From positions 1-32,055 of the forward strand of contig JAFAVK010000008.1 in assembly GCA_019242475.1 (NCBI GenBank): a DNA stretch of 32,055 nt, in the 5' to 3' direction. The notes below the pieces were generated by a model. It was given only the letters and a program-made list of their open reading frames with translations. It made no database searches and was not told the origin of the DNA. The number at the start of each line of letters is the position of its first letter. The first letter of the stretch is position 1. Both the position numbers and the translations under genes were made by a program. This document shows positions 18,097-24,948 of the stretch, piece after piece. The stretch is from Acidobacteriota bacterium. Lineage in GTDB: Bacteria > Acidobacteriota > Blastocatellia > Pyrinomonadales > Pyrinomonadaceae.

Positions 18097-18939
18097 TTAA
18101 GCCTTCTTCTTCGTCGTCTCCGCCTCGCGCAGAGCCTTCTGCACGTCGGGGCGGCGCGCGTCGGCCGCGTAGCCGAGCGCGGTCTTGCCCGTCTTGTCCT
18201 TCAGGGAAGGGTCGGCGCCGCGTTCGAGCAGGAGGCGCACGACGCGCTCGCGCCCCTTGAGCGCGGCCATCATCAACGCCGTGCCGCCGCCGCCGTTGAC
18301 GATGTTCGGGTCGGCGCCGCGTTCGAGCAGGCGCGCCGCCAGCGCCTCCTGGTCGTAGTAGACGGCCCACGTCAGCGCCGTCCCGACCGACACGTCCACC
18401 TGGTTCACGTCGGCCCCGGCGTCGAGTAAAAGTTCCAAGACCTCGGGGCGGCTCTTCGCCACCGCGTACATGAGCGCGGTCGAGCCGCTCGTCTCCGGGT
18501 CGGTGGTCTGCGCGCCGAGGTCGGGCTTGAAGTCGAGGATCGTCCTGACGGTCTCCTCCGAGCCGTTAAGCACGGCGCGCATGAGCGGCGTGAAGCCGCG
18601 CCGGTCGCGCCCGTTCACGTCCGCGCCGCGCTCCAGCAGAGCACGCACGGCCTTGGCGTGGTCGAAGCGCGCGGCCAGAAGCAGCGGCGTCTCGCCCTCC
18701 TGGTTCCGCACCTCCGGGCTCATCCCCGCGATGAGGAAGAGCTTGACGCCGACCTCCCGCCCCTCCTTCGCCGCGTTCAAAAAGTCCGGCTCCTTGTACG
18801 CGTACCCGCGCAGAAACAGCTCGCGCCGCGCCGTGTCCGGCCCGATGTCACGATCAGCGCCTGCGTTACCGCAGGAGGAGCAGGCAAAAGGCAAAAGGCA
18901 AAAGGCAAAAATCAAAAGTGTAAAGCGGCTGAACTTCAT
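18097..18939 (-). CDS. Exported ankyrin-repeat protein (probable lipoprotein)
   Basis: The 280-residue product has a hydrophobic signal segment (residues 5-20) ending in cysteines (FACSSC), which suggests lipidation although the lipobox is not canonical. About six ankyrin repeats follow from residue ~60, seen as repeated GETPLLLAARFDHAKAV, GADVNGRDRRGFTPLMRAV, STALMYAVAKSRPEVLELLL, GTALTWAVYY, GTALMMAALKGRERVV and KTALGYAADARRPD. Ankyrin domains bind proteins; the partner is unknown. The ATG at 18939 was chosen because the signal segment starts there, and the longer frame to 19020 would cross an inverted repeat. The gene is inserted between trpE and trpG, and its signal peptide is largely encoded by a GGCAAAA repeat. 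Confidence 0.9.
   Translation of the reverse strand: MKFSRFTLLIFAFCLLPFACSSCGNAGADRDIGPDTARRELFLRGYAYKEPDFLNAAKEGREVGVKLFLIAGMSPEVRNQEGETPLLLAARFDHAKAVRALLERGADVNGRDRRGFTPLMRAVLNGSEETVRTILDFKPDLGAQTTDPETSGSTALMYAVAKSRPEVLELLLDAGADVNQVDVSVGTALTWAVYYDQEALAARLLERGADPNIVNGGGGTALMMAALKGRERVVRLLLERGADPSLKDKTGKTALGYAADARRPDVQKALREAETTKKKA
18883..18917. repeat. Heptamer GGCAAAA tandem repeat inside the ankyrin signal-peptide codons
   Basis: Four perfect GGCAAAA units (18883-18910) and one degenerate ATCAAAA unit lie inside the coding region. Read on the minus strand they encode roughly residues 8-19 of the ankyrin protein (LLIFAFCLLPFA), the hydrophobic core of the signal peptide. Confidence 0.9.
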
Positions 18940-18949
18940 AACTTCTAAA

Positions 18950-19091
18950 GCCGGGAGCGCGGTCATCCCTGCCCGCCAAAGCGTGCCAGAGCACGCTTCC
19001 CACCTCCCTCTATCTCTCAACCCAGCGTCTAAAGTCTCTCTGCTTTCGCGCTCTCGCGCTCATGGCGGGCAGGGATGACCGCGCTCCCGGC
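18950..19091. repeat. 29-bp perfect inverted repeat between trpE and the ankyrin gene
   Basis: The arm at 18950-18978 (GCCGGGAGCGCGGTCATCCC onward) is an exact reverse complement of 19063-19091, with an 84-nt spacer that holds a smaller GCGTGC/GCACGC stem. The right arm ends 2 nt from the trpE stop codon and the left arm ends about 10 nt before the ankyrin start, so it spans most of the 154-bp gap. It may be a dispersed element or act as a processing or attenuating hairpin between the two genes. Confidence 0.9.
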
Positions 19092-19093
19092 AA

Positions 19094-20608
19094 TCACAAG
19101 CCTTTTTCTGCCATCTCGATTGCATTAAGTACCGCGCGCGCCTTGTTGACCGTCTCTTCGAATTCGCGCTCGGGGACGGAGTCGGCGACGATGCCGGCGC
19201 CGGCCTGGACGTGGGCCACGCGGTCGCGCACGACGACCGTGCGGATCGAGATGCACGAGTCGAGGTTGTCGGCGTAGTCCACGTAGAGCACGGCCCCGGC
19301 GTAGACGCCGCGCGGCGTGGGCTCGAGCCCGCCGATGATCTGTATCGCGCGCACCTTCGGGGCGCCGGTCACGGTGCCCGCCGGGAAGCAGGCCGCCAGC
19401 GCGTCGAAGCGGTCGCGGTCGTCGCGCAGGCGCGAGCGCAGGGACGTGACGAGGTGCATGACGTGCGAGTAGCGTTCGAGCGTCATCAGCTCGCCCACCT
19501 CGACCGAGCCGTAGTCCGAGACGCGGCCGAGGTCGTTGCGGCCGAGGTCAACGAGCATCGTGTGCTCGGCCACCTCCTTCTCGTCCGCGCGCAGCTCTTC
19601 GCCGAGCAGCCAGTCCTCCGTCTCGGTCGCGCCCCGCTTGCGCGTGCCCGCAATCGGCCGGTAGTCGAGGCGCTGGCCGCGGCAGCGCACCAGCATCTCG
19701 GGCGAGGCGCCGACGACCGTCTCGCGCCCCATCCGCAGGAAGTACATGTACGGCGAGGGATTCGTCGCGCGCAGCGCGCGGTAGATTTGCACCGGGTCAA
19801 CTTCGCACCGTTTCGAGAAGCGTTGCGAGAGGACGGCCTGGTAACAGTCGCCGGCCGCGATGTGCTCTTTGATTTTGACGACGGCCGACTCGAACTCCTC
19901 GCGCGACCAGTTCGACTCGAACCGCCCGTGCCCGTTCTCTTCCCGGCGACTTTCATCGACAGGCGGCGGCGCGGACACCCCCTCCGACAGGAGCCGCTCG
20001 ACGCGCTCGGTCTCTTCGACGGCCGCGTCGTACAGCTCGCGCAGGCGGGCGCGGCTCTCGGCGGCCTCCTCGGTCATGACGCAGGAAGTAATCTCTATCT
20101 GCTGCCGCACGCGGTCGAAGGCGAGCACCGTTCGGAAGAGCATGAAGACCGCGTCGTCCGACCCCGCGGCCGGCCGCAGGTCTTTCGTCAGCACGGGCTC
20201 GAACCAGCGCGCCGCGTCGTAGCCCACGTAGCCGACGGCCCCGCCCGCCATCGGCGCGAGCCCCGCGCGCCGCGAGAGCTTGCGCGCGCGGCAGTAGTCG
20301 CGCAGGAAATCTGTCGCGCGCACGCCGCGCAGCTCCTCGGTCTCGCCGTTGCGCTCGACGTAGGTCGTCTCGCCCCTTCCGCGAACAACCAGTTCGGGGT
20401 CTGCGCCGATGAACGAGTAGCGCGCGATACGCTCGCCGCCCTCGACCGATTCGAGCAGGAAGGCGTGGCTCGCGCGGCCCGCCACGCGCAGGAACGCGCC
20501 GACGGGCGTCTGCAAGTCCGCGAGCACGCTGCGCACGACCGGCACGACGTTGCCGCGCTCGGCCTCCTGCTCGAACTCCTCGAATGTGGCGGGTTGAATG
20601 CGAATCAT
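19094..20608 (-). CDS. trpE: Anthranilate synthase component I
   Basis: TrpE converts chorismate and ammonia to anthranilate, the first step of tryptophan synthesis. The 504 residues include the N-terminal feedback motif LLES (51-54) that binds tryptophan, GGAVGYVGYDAARWFE, and the chorismate-binding core: GDCYQAVLSQRF, NPSPYMYFLRMG, PIAGTRKRG, EEL..DEKEVAEHTMLVDLGRNDLGRV, FPAGTVTGAPKVRAIQII and VQAGAGIVADSVPEREFEET. It should be inhibited by tryptophan. The gene follows the zinc-ribbon gene by 28 bp. I see no leader peptide or attenuator in that short gap. Confidence 0.97.
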   Translation of the reverse strand: MIRIQPATFEEFEQEAERGNVVPVVRSVLADLQTPVGAFLRVAGRASHAFLLESVEGGERIARYSFIGADPELVVRGRGETTYVERNGETEELRGVRATDFLRDYCRARKLSRRAGLAPMAGGAVGYVGYDAARWFEPVLTKDLRPAAGSDDAVFMLFRTVLAFDRVRQQIEITSCVMTEEAAESRARLRELYDAAVEETERVERLLSEGVSAPPPVDESRREENGHGRFESNWSREEFESAVVKIKEHIAAGDCYQAVLSQRFSKRCEVDPVQIYRALRATNPSPYMYFLRMGRETVVGASPEMLVRCRGQRLDYRPIAGTRKRGATETEDWLLGEELRADEKEVAEHTMLVDLGRNDLGRVSDYGSVEVGELMTLERYSHVMHLVTSLRSRLRDDRDRFDALAACFPAGTVTGAPKVRAIQIIGGLEPTPRGVYAGAVLYVDYADNLDSCISIRTVVVRDRVAHVQAGAGIVADSVPEREFEETVNKARAVLNAIEMAEKGL

Positions 20609-20636
20609 GTGCGGTCGAACGTCCCCACGTCGGATT

Positions 20637-20867
20637 CTATTTGTAAGGCTCGCGCGCGTAGGATTCGAGGTAGCCGCACCCTTCGCAGCGGTAGGTTTCG
20701 ACCCTGTAGCGCTCGCGCCCCTTCGTCTTGATGCCCCAGATGCTCCACTCCGGGGTGCCCTCGACCCACCCGGCCGTCGCCTGCGGGGTGCCGTGGTTCC
20801 TGCGGTCGAGCAGGAAGCCCGCCTCCATCCGGCCGCCGCAGCGCGAACACTTATGCTCTTCCGACAT
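20637..20867 (-). CDS. Small zinc-ribbon protein
   Basis: The 76-residue protein has two CxxC knuckles, CSRCGG near residue 7 and CEGCGY near residue 61, separated by a Trp-rich segment (GWVEGTPEWSIWGIK). This fits a zinc ribbon of unknown function, likely cytosolic. GGGAGG lies ~9-10 nt before the ATG. It is packed between the SDR gene (24 bp) and trpE (28 bp), so it is probably co-transcribed. No specific role in tryptophan synthesis can be read. Confidence 0.85.
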   Translation of the reverse strand: MSEEHKCSRCGGRMEAGFLLDRRNHGTPQATAGWVEGTPEWSIWGIKTKGRERYRVETYRCEGCGYLESYAREPYK

Positions 20868-20891
20868 GGCTTCGAACCCTCCCGGACTTTC

Positions 20892-21689
20892 TCATCCGAC
20901 CATCCTGTTGCTGCCGAGCCAGTGGCCGCCGTCCACGACGATGACGGCGCCGTTGATGTAGGCGGCGGCGTCGGAGCAGAGGAAGACGGCGCACTGCTCG
21001 ATGTCGCGGATGCGGCCGAAGCGGCCGAGGGGAATCTGGCGGCGCAGGCGTTCTTTAACCGGCTCGGGGACGAGGCGGCTCATGCCTTCGGTGTCCTCGA
21101 TGGGGCCGGGGGCGATGGCGTTGACGCGGATGCCGTGGCGGCCCCACTCGACCGCGAGGTTGCGCGTCAAGGCGTCCACGCCCGCCTTCGCCGCCGAGAC
21201 GTGGAGCTGCATCGGCGTGCCCAGGTAATGGAGCGTCGCGCTGATGTTGAGAATCTGCCCGCCGTTCTTCTTCAGCTCCTCGAACGCCGCGCGGCAGACG
21301 TTGAAGGTGCCCTTGAGGTCGATGTCCACCACGGTGCCGAAGCCGTTGGGCGAAAGCTCCTCGGCCTTGCAGAGGAAGTTGCCGGCCGCGCCGTTGACGG
21401 CGATGTCCACCCGGCCGAAGCGCTCCAGCGTCGCCGCCAAAGCCCGCTCGACCGCCGCGTAGTCGCGCACGTCCGCCGCCACGGCCAGGGCCTTGCCGCC
21501 CGCCTCTCTGATCTTCGCCGCGGCGGGTTCGAGGTGTTCGAGCTTGCGGCTGACGAGCGCCACGCGCGCGCCGGCCTCGGCCAGGGCGCGCGCGACGCCG
21601 CCCGTGATGCCCGTCCCGCCGCCCGTCACGAACGCGACCCGATCTTTGAGAATGCCGTCCGCGAAGACGTTCTGCTTCTCTTCCGTCAT
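20892..21689 (-). CDS. SDR-family 2,4-dienoyl-CoA reductase-like protein
   Basis: This 265-residue short-chain dehydrogenase has the NAD(P)-binding TGGGTGI (22-28), AADVRD, and NGAAGNFLCKAEELSPNGF. The canonical YxxxK is missing: the stretch reads LHVSAAKAGVDALTRNLAVEWG, with Lys168 kept but no Tyr. Exactly this pattern, with NGAAGNF and APGPI, is typical of the 2,4-dienoyl-CoA reductase group, which reduces dienoyl-CoA intermediates during unsaturated fatty acid breakdown. Its ATG overlaps the hisA stop by 4 bp. The metabolic link to its His/Trp neighbours is unclear. Confidence 0.87.
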   Translation of the reverse strand: MTEEKQNVFADGILKDRVAFVTGGGTGITGGVARALAEAGARVALVSRKLEHLEPAAAKIREAGGKALAVAADVRDYAAVERALAATLERFGRVDIAVNGAAGNFLCKAEELSPNGFGTVVDIDLKGTFNVCRAAFEELKKNGGQILNISATLHYLGTPMQLHVSAAKAGVDALTRNLAVEWGRHGIRVNAIAPGPIEDTEGMSRLVPEPVKERLRRQIPLGRFGRIRDIEQCAVFLCSDAAAYINGAVIVVDGGHWLGSNRMVG

Positions 21690-22408
21690 GCGGCCTTCAG
21701 AGCCTCCTTCAAAGTGAAACGCCCCTCGTAGAGCGCCTTGCCGACGATGACGCTGTCAACGCCGCACGGCTGGATGGTCTTCAACTTCGAGAGGTCTTCG
21801 AGCGAAGAGACGCCGCCCGAGGCCGTCACCCTCAAGCCCGACTCGCGCGCGATGGCGCAGGTCTGTTCGAGGTTCGGCCCCGAGAGCATCCCGTCGCGCG
21901 ACACGTCCGTGTAGACGATGCGGTCAACGCCCGCGTCGGCCACGCGCCGCGCGAGTTTGACTGCCGGCAACTGGCCGCCCTTCTCCCAGCCGTGCGTGAG
22001 CACCATCCCCTCGCGCGCGTCGATGCCGACGCAGACGCGCAGGCCGAAGAGCTGGACGAACATCTCCAAGGTCTCGGGCGACTCGGCGGCCAGCGTGCCG
22101 ACGACGACCTGCGCGGCGCCGTACTCGATCAACTGCTGCACGTCCGTCAAGCTGCGCAGCCCGCCGCCGAACTGGACGGGCATCTGGACGGCGCGGATGA
22201 TGCGCCGCACGACCTTCCGGTTCAGAGCGTTCTTGTCGGCGAACGCGCCGTCCAGATCGACGACGTGCAGCATCCGCGCGCCCGCCTCCTCGAACCCCCG
22301 CGCGATGTCCACGGCGTCGCCGTCGTAGACCTTCACCTCCTCGCGCCGCCCCTGCGTCAGGCGCACGCACTTCCCGTCCCTCAGATCGATTGCCGGAATG
22401 ATGAGCAT
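21686..22408 (-). CDS. hisA: ProFAR isomerase (HisA)
   Basis: HisA performs the Amadori rearrangement of ProFAR in histidine synthesis. The 240-residue barrel has the catalytic Asp in IIPAIDLRDGKCVRL, LHVVDLDGAF, FGGGLRS, a second catalytic Asp in IVYTDVSRDGMLSGPN, and SGGVSSLEDL. The length is normal. No other his genes are in the window. Because trpF is present, a PriA-type dual HisA/TrpF role need not be assumed. No clear Shine-Dalgarno; the upstream gap is filled by the TGATGAR repeat. Confidence 0.95.
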   Translation of the reverse strand: MLIIPAIDLRDGKCVRLTQGRREEVKVYDGDAVDIARGFEEAGARMLHVVDLDGAFADKNALNRKVVRRIIRAVQMPVQFGGGLRSLTDVQQLIEYGAAQVVVGTLAAESPETLEMFVQLFGLRVCVGIDAREGMVLTHGWEKGGQLPAVKLARRVADAGVDRIVYTDVSRDGMLSGPNLEQTCAIARESGLRVTASGGVSSLEDLSKLKTIQPCGVDSVIVGKALYEGRFTLKEALKAA

Positions 22409-22417
22409 GGTTAAGAA

Positions 22418-22498
22418 AATGATGAATGATGAGTGATGAATGATGAATGAAAGGCAAGCCGGCTTTCACTCATCATTCATCACTCATCACTCATCATT
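22418..22498. repeat. Heptamer TGATGAR inverted repeat (copy 2)
   Basis: The 35-nt arms 22418-22452 and 22464-22498 are inverted copies with only a couple of C/T differences (G-U tolerant in RNA), built from TGATGAA/TGATGAG units. The TGA stop of the TPR lipoprotein gene (22494-22496) is part of the right arm. The element fills the whole gap between that gene and hisA. Confidence 0.9.
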
Positions 22499-23003
22499 GC
22501 TTCTTCGGTGTCGGCGTCTGTTTCGGCGTCGCCTTCCCCTCCTCGTCGGCGACGTTGGGGGTGATGGGGAGCGGGGCGGGGGCGCCGTTCTCGTCCTCCT
22601 GCTGGTCGCCGCCGAGCTGCTGGTCTACGGCGGCGGCGCCGGCCTGCGCGTCGTCGTTGTCCGGGTCGTGGCGCAGCGCGCGCTGGTAGTCGGCGAGCGC
22701 GTCCTGATACTGGCCGCCCGTCTGCTCCAACTTCGCGCGCTTCACGTAGGCGCGCGCCAGCTCGTCCTGCGTCTCCTCGTCCGCGGGGTTGCGCTCGGCC
22801 TGCTTCTCCAGGCGCTCGATGTCGCCGCCGACCTGCGTGATGTCCTCGGGCGCGGCCGCCTGCTGCGCCGCGGCCGTCTGCCCGGCGCCCGCGTCCGAGC
22901 CCTTCTGCGCGCCGCGGCGGCACCCCGCGGAGAGCGACGCCGCGCCGACGAGCAGCGTGAGGGCTGCGGCGGCCGCGCGCCTTTTGCGTGGGATGGTGTT
23001 CAT
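22494..23003 (-). CDS. TPR-containing lipoprotein
   Basis: The 169-residue product has a short Arg-rich N-terminus, a hydrophobic stretch and a lipobox LSAGC (Cys28), so it should be lipid-anchored. Residues ~70-125 look like one or two TPR units (DEETQDELARAYVKRAKLEQ, QYQDALADYQRALRHDPDND). The C-terminal ~45 residues are Pro/Gln/Lys-rich and disordered. GAGG 5-6 nt before its ATG overlaps the stop of the upstream gene (7-bp gap), so it is co-expressed with the dikinase-like gene and may serve as its scaffold or envelope partner (inference). Confidence 0.87.
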   Translation of the reverse strand: MNTIPRKRRAAAAALTLLVGAASLSAGCRRGAQKGSDAGAGQTAAAQQAAAPEDITQVGGDIERLEKQAERNPADEETQDELARAYVKRAKLEQTGGQYQDALADYQRALRHDPDNDDAQAGAAAVDQQLGGDQQEDENGAPAPLPITPNVADEEGKATPKQTPTPKKQ

Positions 23004-23010
23004 AAGAACC

Positions 23011-24948
23011 TCAACTCCCCTGGACGAACGGGCGCGACTGCACGATGTAAATCTGGCCGTGCATGTAGACCCACTCGATGTCCTGCTCGCGCCCGCGGAA
23101 GACCGTCTTGATCTGCGCGGCGGCGCGCGCGAGTTTCCTGACGACCTCGTCCGTCAGCACCGCGCGCTCGCCCGAGATCGGCACCTCCTTGACGCCGCCC
23201 GCCTCGTCGAAGGTGAGCAGGCTCTCCTCCTCCGAACGCGTCAGGATTTTGACCGAGTTGGCGCGCGGGAGGTAGAGAATCTGCTCGGGGATGCGCTTGC
23301 CTTCGACCACCTTGATGCCGAGGCCGCGCTTGGCGCTGATGTAGATGGCGCCGCGGTTGTCGGAGTCGAACGGGTCGGTCGTAATCATCACGCCGGCGCT
23401 GTCGGCGTTGACGCCCTCCTGCACGAGCACGCCCATGTACGCCTTCGAGTGGTCGATGTTGGCGCGCTCGCGCGCCTCGTATGCCTCGAAGTTCCAGAGC
23501 GAGGCCCAGACGGTCTTGACCGCCTCGACGAGCTTCTCGTCCTCCTTCACGTTCGGCACCGTGTCGTAGAGCCCCGCGCCGTTGAAGTTCGGCAGGTCTT
23601 CCACGTTCGAAGAGCTGCGCACGAAGAGCCCCTTGCCCGCGTACTCGGCGTGCGCCTTCTTCAAGAGCGCCGCCCGCAGCTCCGCAGACACCTTCCCCGC
23701 CTTGAAGCGCTCGCGCATGGCGGTCAGCTTCTCGCGCCGGTACGCGGGGTCGTGGACGAACTTCTGGTCGCCCATCATGTCGATGAGCGCGTCGTCGAGG
23801 CCGTTCTCTTTCAGGAACTGGTCGTAGTAGTAGATGGGGATGCCGAAGCCGTTCGGCACCGTCACGCCGGGCAGGCGCGAGCGCGCCACCTCGCCGAGGT
23901 TCGCGGACTTCGAGCCGTAGGCGTCGGCCATCCGCGCGCGCTGGAGCCCGAGGTCGAGCAGGCGCCGCTCTTCGAGGTTGAAGCGCGGCGTCATCGCCTG
24001 CCTGATCTTGGCCTGCTCGGCCTGGTAGACCTTCAGCTCGTCGGTCTCGGCGCGCTTGATGGTGTACTTGTCGGGCTGCGTCTCGAACGTCACCCACCAC
24101 GTGTCGTACTGCTTCAGAAGCTCCTGCGCGTTCTTGATGTAGGCGTTCGGCACGCCCCAGCCCTTCACCAAAAGGTTGATGTGCGAGAGGGGCGTCGAGG
24201 GCTTCGAGATGATGACGCCCGCGACGGGCGGCAGACTGATCGGCACCTCGTTGAGGACGAGTATCTCGTTCGAGCCGATCTCGACGTGGTCGTCGAGCTT
24301 GTCGATGATGTGGATGCGGCCGATCCCTTTGGCGACGTTGAGCGCCTGGTACTCCTGCTCGCGCGCGATGTCGCACTGCGTGACGCGCTCCAACCCCGCA
24401 ATCTGCGCCGAGTCCTGCTCCTGCCTCAAGGAGTTGGGCTTGTAGGCGACCGAGTCGAAGAAGGTCTTCTTGATAACGTCGGCCGTCAGTTTAATCAGCT
24501 CGGGCGGGATGAGGTCGCCCTCCCAGAATTCGAACGTGTAGCGCTTGACGGGCTGCTGCCACGCGAGCGTGCCGAGGATGAAGCGGCGGTTGGCCTTCAT
24601 GTAGTTGTTCTTGAAGAAGTCCGGGCCGCGTTCGAGCGAGAGGTAAGTGCCGTTGACGAAGTCCTGGTGGAAGCGGAAGCGCTGCGAGTTGACGTAATAA
24701 ATCTTGTCGCCGTTCTTGCGGTCGATGACGAAGAGGACGTGCGGCAGGGCGTAGGGCTGATCCGTGTAGACGCGCGCCACTTTGTCGAAGTCCGCGCGCG
24801 AGTTCAGGCGTTCGAGCCAGCGCTCGGACGTAGTGGCCGCGGGCTTCGCGGTCTTCGGCCGCGCCTGCGCGCGCGCCGCCGCCGGCGCGACGGCGAGCAG
24901 CAGTCCGAACAAACAGAGCCATGCGGGGCGTGTTGCGTTCAACTTCAT
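23011..24948 (-). CDS. Exported PEP-utiliser/PPDK-type protein: phosphohistidine-like domain followed by ATP-grasp domain
   Basis: The 645-residue protein begins with a signal peptide (WLCLFGLLLAVAPAAARAQA). Residues ~60-200 are an uncharacterised N-terminal domain. Residues ~200-285 resemble the swivelling phosphohistidine domain, with His256 in STPLSHINLLVKGWGVPNA. Residues ~345-640 are a PPDK/PEP-synthase ATP-binding domain: GSKSANLGEV..GVTVPNGFGI, LFVRSSSNVEDLPNFNGAGL, VLVQEGVNADSAGVMITTDPF and QDIEWVYMHGQIYIVQSRP. The His-domain-then-ATP-domain order is the reverse of PEP synthase and is like glucan water dikinases. The ATG at 24948 overlaps the decarboxylase stop (ATGA). Export of an ATP-dependent enzyme is odd. 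The substrate is unknown. Confidence 0.85.
   Translation of the reverse strand: MKLNATRPAWLCLFGLLLAVAPAAARAQARPKTAKPAATTSERWLERLNSRADFDKVARVYTDQPYALPHVLFVIDRKNGDKIYYVNSQRFRFHQDFVNGTYLSLERGPDFFKNNYMKANRRFILGTLAWQQPVKRYTFEFWEGDLIPPELIKLTADVIKKTFFDSVAYKPNSLRQEQDSAQIAGLERVTQCDIAREQEYQALNVAKGIGRIHIIDKLDDHVEIGSNEILVLNEVPISLPPVAGVIISKPSTPLSHINLLVKGWGVPNAYIKNAQELLKQYDTWWVTFETQPDKYTIKRAETDELKVYQAEQAKIRQAMTPRFNLEERRLLDLGLQRARMADAYGSKSANLGEVARSRLPGVTVPNGFGIPIYYYDQFLKENGLDDALIDMMGDQKFVHDPAYRREKLTAMRERFKAGKVSAELRAALLKKAHAEYAGKGLFVRSSSNVEDLPNFNGAGLYDTVPNVKEDEKLVEAVKTVWASLWNFEAYEARERANIDHSKAYMGVLVQEGVNADSAGVMITTDPFDSDNRGAIYISAKRGLGIKVVEGKRIPEQILYLPRANSVKILTRSEEESLLTFDEAGGVKEVPISGERAVLTDEVVRKLARAAAQIKTVFRGREQDIEWVYMHGQIYIVQSRPFVQGS

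Noticed and set aside
20609..20636. Leader-peptide attenuator or T-box in front of trpE
   Set aside because: The gap to the zinc-ribbon gene is only 28 bp and holds no Trp-codon run, T-box motif or alternative hairpins.
20892..21689. Loss-of-function of the SDR because the catalytic Tyr is missing
   Set aside because: Absence of YxxxK with retained Lys is the normal state of the 2,4-dienoyl-CoA reductase group, which the remaining motifs match.
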